Source of the DNA: Chlamydoabsidia padenii
Taxonomy: Eukaryota > Mucoromycota > Mucoromycetes > Mucorales > Cunninghamellaceae
Assembly: GCA_025330725.1 (NCBI GenBank)
Contig: JAIWND010000005.1
Coordinates: 1,054,001-1,118,000, forward strand
Direction: 5' to 3'
Length of the DNA stretch: 64,000 nucleotides
Made by a program: the position numbers and the translations under genes. The notes below the pieces were generated by a model. That model was not told the DNA's origin. It worked only from the letters and a program-made list of their open reading frames with translations, and made no database searches. Shown piece after piece: positions 25,474 to 35,205 of the stretch; position 1 is the first letter of the stretch, and the number at the start of each line of letters is the position of its first letter.

Positions 25474-25895
25474 ATCATCTTCAACAACAAGTGAAATTTG
25501 ATCCATTTGGTACGGCATTTTGGGGTGTACCGACATCGTTGGACACCGAAGAATGGAATCAGTACTTTGCACAAGGAGTCTCTACACCCACCTCTTTACA
25601 TCCTACTCCAACACCCACAAATCAAGCATCACTTTTATCTTCTTACGACTTGACTTCATCGACACCACCACCACCATCATCATCATCATTACTACAGCAA
25701 ATCCATCCATTCTATTCATCATCTTCATCATATGATTATCAATATCGCTATGATACACCAAACGACTCGACAACAACAATCAAAAAAGAACCACCCCTAC
25801 TTGGTGGATCACCCATATCATCCTCTCCCTTGTCTAATAATCCCGCACGAAGCTTCCTTTTGGGCTACACTGCCAATGATAATGGACAATCATAA
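22823..25895 (+). CDS. Zn(2)Cys(6) transcription factor with fungal-specific TF domain
   Basis: Four exons: 22823-22881, 22985-23090, 23204-24184, 24258-25895 (927 aa). The binuclear zinc cluster is complete: Cys20, 23, 30, 37, 40 and 47 (C-x2-C-x6-C-x6-C-x2-C-x6-C), followed by a linker (RGPPKGYIEAIETRLHKLE) that could form a short coiled coil for dimer binding. Residues about 215-500 form the Fungal_trans regulatory domain (HLVRLYFKHFYPLLPMFYKR, ARAWLYCGMAFRMALDLGLH, WCSFIVDRLTTAIYGR). The C-terminal 250 residues are low-complexity with a poly-Gln tract of about 20, Ser/Pro-rich blocks and a KKEPPLLGG segment, probably an activation region. It resembles the XlnR/cutinase-activator group, but the target pathway cannot be read from the sequence. 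Confidence 0.92.
25417..25475 (+). repeat. CAG/CAA repeat encoding poly-Gln
   Basis: About 20 mixed CAG and CAA codons near the C-terminus of the Zn2Cys6 regulator. Confidence 0.9.
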
Positions 25896-26559
25896 ACATA
25901 TAGGTGTCACACTTCTTGGCATTAAAAGGTATGACAGAAAATGATAGATAAGGGGAACTAACGATAAGCTTTTATTTCTTAATAGAATATCCTCAACTCT
26001 CTGTATTATAGACTTTATTTTATTAGTTATACACTATACTATTAGCTTCAAGTTGCACTTTCAATGTAGTCATACTTTTTTTAACTATCATTTTTATCAT
26101 TGCATGTGTACATACATAATATATTCAAATAAAAAAACTTTTTTTTTTTTTATCAAGTTTGACATGGTCAACGGGTATTATGCGGGATTCGAATGCATAT
26201 AGTCGGGATTCGAATATCATTCATGCAGAGGTAAAACCTTCCATCTTGCATGTACTTTCTAAAAGATTATCATAAAATGGTGCTGTTTCTTCTCCACACC
26301 TGCTTTATCAAATTTTATCATACTTAGTCCAACATCTTTTATATACATTTGGTGCGAATTGGTGGCTGTATTGAATAATTATCATAGGCATAATAGAGGA
26401 GAGTGGTCGCAGAGTAAGCATGAATCATCCAACTATGGTATATGTAAGGTTTATTTTATTACAAGTGAGTTAAAACACAAAGCTATATAATGTATAATAT
26501 AATTGTTATAAGACGTAAAAAAAAAATTAAAAAAAAAGACTATTCTAAAGATCAGGTAA
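25896..26559. other. Intergenic downstream of Zn2Cys6 regulator, with paired motif copies
   Basis: AATAAA at 26128-26133 may end the regulator transcript. Two CGGGATTCGAA copies (26183-26193 and 26204-26214) sit 21 bp apart, yet no intact gene starts nearby. No ORF is supported. Confidence 0.5.
26183..26214 (+). promoter_or_regulatory. Two tandem CGGGATTCGAA motif copies
   Basis: Two identical single-base variants of the recurrent motif repeat with a 21-bp period, about two helical turns. They may be remnants of a promoter whose gene has been lost. Confidence 0.4.
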
Positions 26560-27418
26560 GATCAAATTGTTGCGTTCGCCAAGTGGATTAAAGCCAGTAG
26601 ATGTCAAAGTGGTAAACATCTAACCAGCAATGCCCACAATATCTTTGTTCCCTCCACCAAAGAAAGAGTAAACATGTTCCATAGCACATCCCCATCAATT
26701 GTAAAAATTGGTTCACCCGAGCCAAGTCTACGCTATCCACAGTCAATGACTTTATCAAAGAAGATAAACTAGGTATCAATCCCCTACAATAAATAAAAAT
26801 GGATTAGTATATCATACTATCATTGACCGACTCGTTTTTTTTTTCTTACCCTACTGTACATTGTATTACAACCACCGCCAGAGCTACACTCCAATACCTT
26901 GTGCAACTGATTGTTGATATAGATTCGGGTACAAGTATTTAAACTACTTGAATCGACAAAAAGTATTATTCAGTGGTGTCTCATTATTTGTTGTATTAGG
27001 TTGAGTTGTAAATACTTTACCTTCAATGACGAAGAGACAACCGAGAAGTTAAAATTAAAGGTGCAAAGAGAGATCCATGTTGACTTTGTCCTAGCTATAC
27101 TTCACTGATCCGTTGAGTGTATTCACTTTAGTAAGCTTCTTTAGTAGTATCTACATGATAAAAAAAAATGATTAGTCATTGAAACAAAGAAGCAGTTATT
27201 GCTTTTACCTTTGATGTAAAGTAGTCTACGTTTGGAGAAAGGATTAACGATCGTCCATAGGTGTGTATTATAACTAAATGAAGAAGAGGTGCTAATCAAT
27301 AATGTAAGGCAAACCAGTAGAATACTTATGTTCAAGTCAAAAGGATCAATGTATAGCCAATATGGAAGTGTGAGTAAAAAAGAAAGAAAGAGGGGGAAAT
27401 GTTTCAAAAGAAATCCCA
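26560..27418 (-). pseudogene. Decayed membrane-protein gene, family not recognised
   Basis: Coding-like pieces follow one another on the minus strand with plausible splice sites but with stops and frame changes. The first (27418-27209) starts MGFLLKHFPLFLSF, has two hydrophobic segments and ends NPFSKRRLLYIK. The next (27150-27021) reads KDTTKEAY, hits TAA, then continues in another frame as EYTQRISEV, TAG, LGQSQHGSLFAPLILTSR. A third (from about 26940) reads FKYLYPNLYQQSVAQG and then, shifted, YWSVALAVVVIQCTVG into LIPSLSSLIKSLTVDSVDLA. This fits an integral membrane protein of about 250 aa inactivated by at least two frameshifts and one or two stops. An alternative is a live gene whose introns I placed wrongly. 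A motif copy at 27435-27445 sits immediately upstream. Confidence 0.4.
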
Positions 27419-27434
27419 TTCCATTTTCTTTATT

Positions 27435-27445
27435 TTCAAATCCCG
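27435..27445 (+). promoter_or_regulatory. Exact recurrent motif TTCAAATCCCG
   Basis: Exact copy immediately upstream of the decayed membrane-protein gene. If the ORF were extended further 5' this motif would be read as coding, which argues against that extension. Confidence 0.5.
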
Positions 27446-27988
27446 CCTGCATAAAAAGCTCGTCCAGGTCGATCTCCTGAATGGAGAACGACCTAATGTA
27501 TGTAATAATTTTAATAAGTGTAAATAGAAAGTAGAATGAATAAAACATAGTCAACAGTGCAAAATACAGTGAGACCAGGTTATGGGTTCTATTATGGGGG
27601 GGGAAAGAAGAAGGATTTACATATTTGTGAAAAGAGTCTATGGCATCAAGTATGATGAATACGATGTACGATGTTGATGGTACCCCAATAGATGATGATA
27701 TAGGTTATCTGGGACAAGTTTGACATACAAGTTTGAGTTTATTTTATTTTAAACAGATATTTACTATACTACAAAAGACATGCTATTCTATAAATGTTAC
27801 TATACTAAATGAATGTATTCCGGTTGATAGTTGATAAAGAGGATCTATATGACACCTATCCTAAGTGACCCAAGAGGCAAACCAGCAATATATTCAATAT
27901 GATCTATTTTCTATATTACACACCATTCCCATTAATGTTACCTATATATGCCATCCAGGAATACTTGTTTTTGATTTTATTGAGTTAC
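27446..27988. other. Intergenic downstream of the sterol isomerase gene
   Basis: AT-rich and without a supported ORF. TTTATT repeats near 27738 could be minus-strand poly-A signals for the sterol isomerase gene. Confidence 0.5.
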
Positions 27989-28700
27989 CTATTGAGCTTT
28001 TTTGGTTGTGTCCAGACTAAGTAAGATGAGGCGACTATTTCTATAGATCAACAAACATGGAATAATAATCCAAGGTGTGTTGAAAGCCACAAAATAAATC
28101 CAAAAGTAAAAAGGATGAGGATCACAGTTGATAAAATCGGGCATGTCCAAGATAAAGTAGAGGCTACAACTAAACAGGTGACCCACAGATGCCAATAGTT
28201 GATACAATAGGTGACCACGCGAGCCTTTCCACCATGTCCATGCTGATAAAAAGCAAAGAGGACCCCAAATAAACTATAACAAGAATAAAGTGAGTGAGTA
28301 AGCATATAGTAACCCTTCCCTTTTTTTTTTTCCAGTCCTTCCTTACCACGGTGATAGTTTCCAAAGTCATAACAAGAGGATCAGAAGTCAAGTATCGTGA
28401 GTCCCCATGTGCATATTCTTTCCAAAGTTCAGCAAATAGATCGGTCCGGAATAAAAGGTCATCATGGTACCAAAGCCAATATGATTCAAAACAACAATGA
28501 AGAAGGCCACAGATGATAAACCAGCCAAAGTAAAACGAACCTGGTCGGTTTAACCGTGAGGCCATATACACGGAACCAACTGAGATGGAGCCAAGTATGC
28601 CACCGACCACTAGTAACAAGTATAACATGGATCGTTGATTTGGTTCATAGTGTTCCAATATCAAGTGTTGAGGATAATAAGGATGAGATGACAAGGTCAT
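27989..28700 (-). CDS. EBP-type sterol delta8-delta7 isomerase (EXPERA domain)
   Basis: Two exons, 28700-28347 and 28273-27989 (212 aa; human EBP is 230). The catalytic residues of emopamil-binding protein can all be placed: His68 and Glu72 (HCCFESYW), Glu114 and Thr117 (LETIT), Asn183 and Trp186 (FNTPWIIIP). The signature LWKEYAHGDSRYLTSDPLV is nearly that of animal EBP. Four or five hydrophobic segments indicate an ER membrane protein that moves the sterol B-ring double bond from C8 to C7. Dikarya usually perform this step with the unrelated ERG2, so an EBP-type enzyme here is notable. Only 92 bp separate its start from the stop of the ACT-domain gene behind it. Confidence 0.92.
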
Positions 28701-28792
28701 TAAATTATATATAAACAGAGAGAGAGTGAGAGAGAGAGAGTGAGATGATGTTTATTTATTTGTACCTCCGCCCACTAGTCTTGACGTAATAC

Positions 28793-29221
28793 CTATTCTA
28801 TTGTGTCCAAGACAGAGAGACCAGGCTTGACCACCATGTCAGGTACTGAAGCCAACACCCCAATAGCATTTTCCAATCGATCTTGCTTGACAAGGATATA
28901 ATCGGTATCAAAAGTCGAGATACAGAATACAGGTATCCCGTGGTCGCGAAGTGGTGAAATGATGGCAGTGAGAATACCAACAAGGCCGAAATCCATTTGA
29001 GCATCCACTTGAAGTGCACGCCAGTCTTCTTCTTTCTTGACTTGTTGTTGTTGGTTTCCCCAGTTTGGACTGACTTGGGCAGGGAGAAGAATCGAGAGTT
29101 CGCTGGTGGTCTTGCTGATCGTATACCAAGGCCAATCATCTGCTTCCGCCAATGATAGTTTGTATGTTTTAGAAAGCTGGTAGAGTGTGAATAGGTCGGG
29201 TAATATACGGAGAGTAATCAT
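28793..29221 (-). CDS. ACT-domain protein (ACT_7 type)
   Basis: Single exon, 142 aa. The N-terminal half (MITLRILPDLFTLYQLSKTY, then DDWPWYTISKTTSELSILLP) and the C-terminal half (MDFGLVGILTAIISPLRDHG, IPVFCISTFDTDYILVKQDR) form the tandem ACT-like fold of small proteins related to the regulatory domains of aspartate kinase and to the CASTOR amino-acid sensors. Such proteins usually bind an amino acid; the ligand here is unknown. There is no targeting signal, so it is probably cytosolic. A Gln/Lys-rich insert (NQQQQVKKEED) separates the halves. An exact motif copy stands 72 bp upstream. Confidence 0.85.
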   Translation of the reverse strand: MITLRILPDLFTLYQLSKTYKLSLAEADDWPWYTISKTTSELSILLPAQVSPNWGNQQQQVKKEEDWRALQVDAQMDFGLVGILTAIISPLRDHGIPVFCISTFDTDYILVKQDRLENAIGVLASVPDMVVKPGLSVLDTIE

Positions 29222-29292
29222 TTCGATAATAAAGTAAAGAGAAGAGAAAAAGAGATCAAAGAGTGGGAAAAAGTCCTTTTAAAATTGAAAGG

Positions 29293-29303
29293 CGGGATTT
29301 GAA
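29293..29303 (-). promoter_or_regulatory. Exact recurrent motif upstream of ACT-domain gene
   Basis: CGGGATTTGAA on the plus strand, preceded by GG, 72 bp upstream of the ACT-domain start codon. Confidence 0.55.
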
Positions 29304-29415
29304 TCAAGCTGGACACACATACACAGTAGGTGTGGGTCGGTCGATTGATCAAAAATGAGTTTTATTTTATTAAAATGTATTAAAGTAAAAAAACAAGAGG
29401 GAGTTGACACTATAA

Positions 29416-30322
29416 CTAGAGGATAGGGGTATAGTATATATCAACAGGAGCAGGACAGAAAAAGCCATACAGACTATTAGCAGCCCAATCCATCAAATAA
29501 CCTACATCCCGAGGATAAATCGCATAAGCCAAGGTCCATAGCAAGGCACATTGATAAGCAATTCTGTTGATGTGATTCATCAAAGGTCTAGGACACATAT
29601 ACGAGAAGGGCAACATTAGCAAGAAGAGCACCTGAAGCATGACAAACCTAAATTTATAATAAGCAAGTTACTAAAATGACCTGTCAATTTCATTATGAGT
29701 GATGACTTACGCAATACTATAACTGTCAAATTTGTTTGTGTTGGACCAAATGAGGAAGGTAGACGTGACAAAGGCTAGTAAAAGAAAGAGAGTAGTATTG
29801 GTTAGTTTACTTTTGAAATTCCTCCTTTTCCATTGTATTAGTTTGTTTGTTTGTTTTCTTGTTTTTTTTTTTTACTTTACCTGGATAATAATGAACTGCT
29901 TGTTGGTGAGCTCGAGTCAGTCCTATTGACACATTACAAGGAGAAGAAGAAGAAGATAGTTGGGCAGACGAGGTGGTGTTTGGATTGTTGGCCACCACAT
30001 ATTGAGTCGTTGTTGTCTTTTTGGTGGTGACTGAGGTAGATGTATTGGTGGTCAATTCCCGAGTAGAGATCTTGCGTTGTTGACAAGTGGTACAAAGAGA
30101 TCGAATGGTTTGGACAAGATCAAGAGCCAGATTCAGTACAAAGTAGACAAAGATGGTGACCAGTCCCACCAAAAGTAAGTATTGATCCGTGGGTGCTTTA
30201 GAGACGTGGAGATAATGGGCGAGTCGAGGTAGGAGTTGGGTGCGGAAGTCTTCCCAATGAGCCAGTATGGGTACCAGTGTCATAAAAAACACATAGTTTG
30301 ATAGTAAACACAAGCCGTACAT
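29416..30322 (-). CDS. Multi-pass membrane protein of unknown function
   Basis: Three exons, 30322-29881, 29774-29711, 29647-29416, joining in frame to 245 aa. I do not recognise the family. Hydrophobic segments lie at the N-terminus (LLSNYVFFMTLVPILAHW), around residues 48-70 (YLLLVGLVTIFVYFVLNLAL), and in the last 90 residues (VTSTFLIW, VMLQVLFLLMLPFSYM, YQCALLWTLAYAIYP). Between them is a soluble loop of about 65 residues rich in Thr and Ser (TTNTSTSVTTKKTTTTQY), probably disordered. A CTTCQQ motif sits just before this loop. The middle exon is only 64 nt. Position downstream of the transposon remnant has no evident meaning. Confidence 0.7.
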
Positions 30323-30929
30323 TGAATTGAAAAAGAAGAAAGAAGGAAAGAAAAAGAGAGAGACGGGACGGAGCTTTTTAAGAATGGGGGAAAAAATAAA
30401 AATGTGGCTCTGTCGGAGAATAAAAAATAATGAGAGGTACGACCGCCCATACGAACGAATTCCCCAGGTTACAGTATTTTAACTTGAATTTGAGATAATT
30501 TTTAGACACTGAATTTTATTTTTAGACAGATGAATATGCAAAGTGGACGCCAAGAAAAAAAAAAATCGAGACAAGGTAGAAATAAATATTAGACAACATG
30601 TTACTTCAAACCAAGTTCTCTTTGAAGACATCTATCCCAAAAAAATTCAGTATGGCTGATCCAACCTTGACAATCTTCAATGGTGACATTTTTGCAAGCT
30701 TCAGCGATAGGATCACTCAGCGTGTCGTCTTTATTGAGCGGATTTCTTTTAATCTGACTCTTGATTTTCGCCCAGCATTCTTCAATAAGATTGAGAAAGG
30801 GAGAATATGGTAGCATGTATAAAGGCTCGTACCCCCGCTCGTTGATGATATCGACAACAAAACGGGAATGGTGCACTTTACAGTTGTCCATCACGATAAA
30901 CATTCCTTTTTTGTCGTGTCTGTCCAATA

Positions 30930-31107
30930 CAGTATTTTTACTTGGTTTTCGGACCTTTCCAAAAAAATTTCGGACCATCTCTTTTCTTTTTTGGACATTT
31001 TCAATTTCAATTTCAGACGTTTACAAAAAAAAATTCAAAAGGTATCCTTTTTTTATTGGACAGAGTTATTTTTAATTTCAGACAATCTTCTTACTAAATT
31101 AGGATGA
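30930..31107 (+). repeat. Left terminal inverted repeat
   Basis: Matches the reverse complement of 31832-32007 almost base for base, apart from a few substitutions and small indels in homopolymer runs. It includes the blocks TTTTCGGACCTTTCC and CTTACTAAATTAGGATGA. Confidence 0.92.
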
Positions 31108-31520
31108 ACGTCTAAAAGTAGCATTGGTTCTACAAAAAAAAAGAAACTCGAATTTTGGATTTAAAATAACGCGTTCATTTTTTACGAATGTCTAAATACT
31201 CGACAATTTCACAGTCACGAATTGAGATATTGAAACACGCGTACCCTGCTTACGAATACAAAAATTTAATGACTGCACCTCAAAAAGAAAAAAAGAAAAA
31301 AAAAACCTCTCTTTTTTATTTTTGTTATTTTAAATGGATTGTGTGCGTTCGCCAGGTTCATCGTCAGAATCGTGAAGAAAGATGGGCACGTAATGTGCGA
31401 TCCAGCCCCACAGAGGCGCTTGACATGGTCATAGCTGCTTGCATTTATCTCTGTGTGCGCACCAGATTCTTTAGTCAATATTGCTTTTATATTTTTATTT
31501 TCATTTTCATTAATAAAGGG

Positions 31521-31738
31521 TCGCTAAAAAGCGAGAAGATTCGCTAAGAAAGCGAGAAGATTCGCTAAAAAGCGAGAAGATTCGCTAAAAAGCGAGAAGA
31601 TTCGCTAAAAAGCGAGAAGATTCGCTAAAAAGCGAGAAGATTCGCTAAAAAGCGAGAAGATTCGCTAAAAAGCGAGAAGATTCGCTAAAAAGCGAGAAGA
31701 TTCGCTAAGAAAGCGAGAAGATTCGCTAAAAAGCGAAA
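31521..31738 (+). repeat. Tandem array of eleven 20-bp hairpin units
   Basis: The unit TCGCTAAAAAGCGAGAAGAT is repeated eleven times with almost no divergence. Units 2 and 10 carry one extra base (AAGAA in the loop) and the last is truncated. In each, TCGCT and AGCGA are complementary around a 3-5 nt A-rich loop, so each strand could fold into a row of small hairpins. It lies in the interior of the TA-flanked element and is not a CRISPR: there are no spacers. Confidence 0.95.
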
Positions 31739-31831
31739 AGGATGAAAAGAAAAGAAAAGAAAAGAAAATTAAATCAAAACAGATTTTTTTTCCCTTTTAT
31801 ATTTGAGTAAACCAATAGAAATCAAGTATTC

Positions 31832-32007
31832 TCATCCTAATTTAGTAAGAAGATTGTCTGAAATTAAAAATAACTGTCCAATAAAAAAAGGATACCTTTT
31901 GAAATTTTTTTTGTAAACATCTGAAATTGAAATTGAAAATGTCCAAAAAAGAAAAGAGATGGTCAGAAATTTTTTTGGAAAGGTCCGAAAACCAAGTAAA
32001 AATACTG
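31832..32007 (-). repeat. Right terminal inverted repeat
   Basis: Partner of 30930-31107, ending in ACCAAGTAAAAATACTG next to a TA dinucleotide. Confidence 0.92.
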
Positions 32008-32300
32008 TACGTCCATGACTGATTCCATAAACTTGACAATGTGGTAGGTTGTGGTCCGTTTTCTGAGCTGTGCCTTTGATTTCTGTTGCATTGTGTCGGC
32101 GTTCAATTTTTTTTTTTTGATCCCGATGCATGAGGTTGAGGGAACTCTTTTTCAATCAGGGCAGCATCTTCTTTTTTCAACGGTGTGACTTTGGAGAAAT
32201 TGATGGACATCCTATCATACTGAGATTGATTCCTTTTTGAGTGAGCACCTTTACGACAGCACAGTGTCCAAAATTTATCTCCGCTCCGTCTCAAAAATTA

Positions 32301-32754
32301 TGTAACTCTGTATGTGAAATAGGGAAATTGATACTTTCAATGTCTGGCCTGGTCGGCGGGGTTTACCATTGTGTCGTTTTGCATTTTCGCACCCTTCTCC
32401 TTTTTTAGACACGATTTCAAGTTCCATTGACTTCACCAAATGACATTGCTTACATAGTCTTCCCTTTGGGTCACGAGGATAATTGAAAAGGAAAATATAT
32501 TCAAACCCCTCCTCCATGAAAACTCTTTGATAGTATTACCCTAAGACAGATATTAGTACACATCAAAGTGGGAGGATGGACACAAAGTACGATAGAATAC
32601 TTTATGCCGGGTTAACAATCATGTATGCACAGGATGAAAACGTACATTTATCGTCTTTTGTTATATTTTGTGTAGCGTTCCTGCTTTTTTGAAATGAGGG
32701 AAGAAAAAAAAAAAGTAATTGGCTTTTTTTTTCTTCCGCTTTCTCTTTCTCCTA

Positions 32755-32794
<40 letters not shown>

Positions 32795-32834
32795 TATTAT
32801 ACATTAGACACCACATATTGAATATAAAAAAGTG
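32301..32834. other. Region between transposon remnant and Zn2Cys6/PAS regulator
   Basis: Eroded transposon sequence passes into the regulator's upstream region. A 37-nt poly-T tract (32757-32793) ends about 40 bp before the start codon and may serve as its leader or core promoter. No motif copy is present. Confidence 0.5.
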
Positions 32835-34885
32835 ATGCAAGAGTCACCGATACTTGGGCAAACACTTACACTTACTTCACAATCAACAAACCTTGCTATT
32901 GATAACACCACTCCTTCCTCTGTTTGCACTTCGACTCCCGCCAGTGTGGATCAATTATTCTCCTCGATTACACCTATATCCTCCTCCTCTTCTTCTTCTT
33001 CTTCTATTACTTTGTCAGCACAATCAACTACTACTACTACCACCACCTATGGCTCATTATTGACAAACATTAAAGTTCCCGTCAAACGGGGACACAAGGA
33101 ACATGTAGCCAGCGCTTGTAAGTACTTGGTTATAATATAATAATGAATACATATAAACTGACCGACCTTCCCATTATTTTCATAGGTACCAATTGTAAAA
33201 AAGCTCATCTTGCTTGTGATGGTATGTAGATAAAAAGAGGGACAGGCGGTAGGAAAGATACGATACTCATAAGCACTTTTTCATGTCCAGTCTCAAGGCC
33301 TTGTAAACGGTGTGTGTCATTAGGAAAAACGGATACCTGCTTGGACATTAAACACAAAAAACGGGGTAGGCCTAAACTACAGGACAAGAAAGCAGCAACG
33401 GCAGCGGCAACAACAGCACCGGTCACCAACAAATATAAAGTCATATGTGGTACTATTCAGACACCTAATATCACCAATGACAACAAGGAGACAACAATCA
33501 GTTCATTCACCTGCTCACCTTATCCTACACAAACATCTTTCCATCATCAACCTATTGAATCATTTCACAAGTCTTATCAACAGGGCAATAACGACCCCAA
33601 AGTAACACCAGACATATTAACACCAATTGTCCTCACACCCTCTTCACCAGCACCCTCTATGACACGAAGCGATAGTACTCTAACAATAATCGAACCACAA
33701 GATACATCCAACAATAACACCTATGTATCAATACCCGCTTCACCTTCAACAACAACAACAACGACGACAATGGCTGTGGCAAAGGTGGTACTGATTCTAT
33801 CGATGGAAATCTGCTGTGCAAAGATTTCAAACGATGTAATCCAGGCCTGGGGTTACTATCCTCAAGAACTAGCTCATCGATCCATCTATGACTTTATTGC
33901 ACCCGAAGATTCAACACGACTCTCTCAGCTACATCGATCACTACTGGATAATGTCATGGAAGCAACATCACAAAAGAACCCTTCCGATCCACCACCCACT
34001 GAACGCACCACATCCGACCTTTTCCACCAAAAAAATACCGACGAATTGGCAATCAAGGCGACAGGGTTTCGATCATTTGGGGATACACTACATGTTAAAA
34101 CTCGGTCGGGAACAAAGGAACTTTACGATATGTGTCTTTACATCGGGGGTGGATGGGGGGCAAACTTTGACGATGTATCTACTCTCACCAAACTTTATAT
34201 CGTCATGACCTGTCAAAAGGCGGACCTCCAGCCGAAGCCACCGCCTCGACCACGATCTATTACTACAGCCTATAAACCGATTGCTCCATTGTTGTCACCT
34301 GCGACCACACCACAACATACTTTGACAACACAACGGCCTTTGGATCGATATGCCGTCTATCGAAATCGTCCTATCCAACCTGCTCCGCATGATCTGCGCC
34401 GCGTGACTTTACCTGCTCATTTCGCCAACAACTCTAAACTGAACACCATCTCGTTTCGAAATTGTCTGGATTCACCAAAGATCAATATTGCACCTATGAC
34501 CAACTCTCAACAATCATCATCATCATCATCATCATCATCAACTCCATGTATTTACTTTCAACCCACCACAGCAGCAACAACAACAACACCTCAACCTACC
34601 ACTTGTCTTAATAACTATCATCCACCACCACAACGTCCACTACGACATCGACAGAAATCATTCAGCACTATTACTTATCGATATACACCACCTACAGGAC
34701 CACGGGAAACACCTGCTGTCACTCATCCCACCACACAATACTTTTTACAAACCTCAAGCGCCACTTTAAATGCTGCTGCCTCGGCTGCTCAAGATCATTC
34801 TCGATCAACACATCCTGCCAAGGGCTCCGAAATCACTCCGTCATCAAGAAAACAAGGCATTAGTATACGATCTTTATTATGTTAG
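32835..34885 (+). CDS. Zn(2)Cys(6) regulator with PAS-like domain (ERT1/AcuK type)
   Basis: Three exons, 32835-33117, 33186-33221 and 33291-34885 (637 aa). The zinc cluster starts about residue 95: C-x2-C-x6-C-x5-C-x2-C-x8-C (CTNCKKAHLAC, RPCKRCVSLGKTDTC), followed by a basic KHKKRGRPK segment. This cluster, and the PAS-like region further on (MEICCAKISNDVIQAWGYYP, SIYDFIAPEDSTRLSQLHRS), are arranged as in the fungal ERT1/AcuK/RDS2 regulators of gluconeogenesis. The middle exon is only 36 nt and encodes part of the zinc cluster. The N-terminus and the region after residue 430 are Ser/Thr/Gln-rich. The ERT1/AcuK role is inferred from domain order. A GTG three bases upstream is in frame but ATG at 32835 is the likely start. 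Confidence 0.88.
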
Positions 34886-35205
34886 CTTTACCTCATTTAG
34901 TAATATCCGCACACCGACCCGTCCAATTGTTATATATGTATATATCCTTCCTCGTAGTTTAGTCATAAAATTACGCTTTTTATTATTAATAAATCTTTTA
35001 AACATTTGTATATTTTAATCTCCATGTCTTTCAATTGATGAACAATGGATATCAGTGAAATAGTAGGAGGGGGGGGATCAAGGGACGACAGGTTATAATT
35101 CAAATGCCGCACCAATCATGCGTCTAATTAATTATAGACGGGCCTTTCTTTTTTTTTTTTTTATTCTTTTTTTCCTCTCTTTCTTTCACTCTTTAAATCA
35201 TCATC
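34886..35205. other. Intergenic: regulator 3' region and GMD upstream region
   Basis: Holds AATAAA at 34988-34993, the motif variant TTCAAATGCCG at 35099-35109 (about 97 bp upstream of GMD) and a pyrimidine-rich leader. Confidence 0.55.

Larger units (their letters stand above)
30930..32007. mobile_element. TA-flanked MITE-like element with long terminal inverted repeats
   Basis: A 1,078-bp element bounded by inverted repeats of about 177 bp and by TA dinucleotides at 30928-30929 and 32008-32009. The termini read CAGTATTTTTACTTGG inward on both sides, very like the end of the surrounding transposon (CAGTATTTTAACTTG), so both probably belong to one family. The 724-bp interior holds no recognisable transposase; it contains short low-complexity ORFs and the tandem hairpin array. 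It is most simply a non-autonomous Tc1/mariner derivative (inference). Confidence 0.85.
30472..32300 (-). mobile_element. Decayed Tc1/mariner-type DNA transposon, interrupted by a second element
   Basis: The left end looks like CAGTATTTTAACTTG directly after a TA at 30470-30471, the expected terminus for this superfamily. The transposase reads on the minus strand and occupies both flanks of an inserted element. I could not find the matching right terminus in 32300-32830, so that end seems lost, and the exact right boundary is uncertain. Confidence 0.65.
30601..32300 (-). pseudogene. Tc1/mariner transposase (DDE_3) remnant, split by insertion
   Basis: The C-terminal part (about 30601-30927) carries the second catalytic Asp in FIVMDNCKVHHS and the third acidic residue in LPYSPFLNLIEECWAKIK, then runs to a stop at 30601-30603. 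The upstream part lies beyond the inserted element: INFSKVTPLKKEDAALIEKE near 32150-32220, then QLRKRTTTYHIVKF and MESVMDV up to 32010. Taking out the insertion and one TA joins MESVMDV directly to LDRHDKKG with no frame change. Further upstream (32300-32520) only fragments such as GKPRRPGQTLKVSI remain, the first catalytic Asp region is not visible and a poly-A-encoded KKKK run sits near 32110, so the gene was already eroded or has eroded since. It should be inactive. Confidence 0.75.

Noticed and set aside
31188..31547. 120-codon ORF inside the TA-flanked element
   Set aside because: Low-complexity Lys and Phe runs, no recognised family and no transposase motif; it partly overlaps the tandem array.
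31521..31738. CRISPR-like array
   Set aside because: The repeats abut directly with no unique spacers, each is internally palindromic, and the host is a fungus. It is a tandem satellite inside a transposable element.
32832..32834. GTG as start of the Zn2Cys6/PAS regulator
   Set aside because: Nuclear fungal genes start at ATG; the ATG directly after it is adequate.
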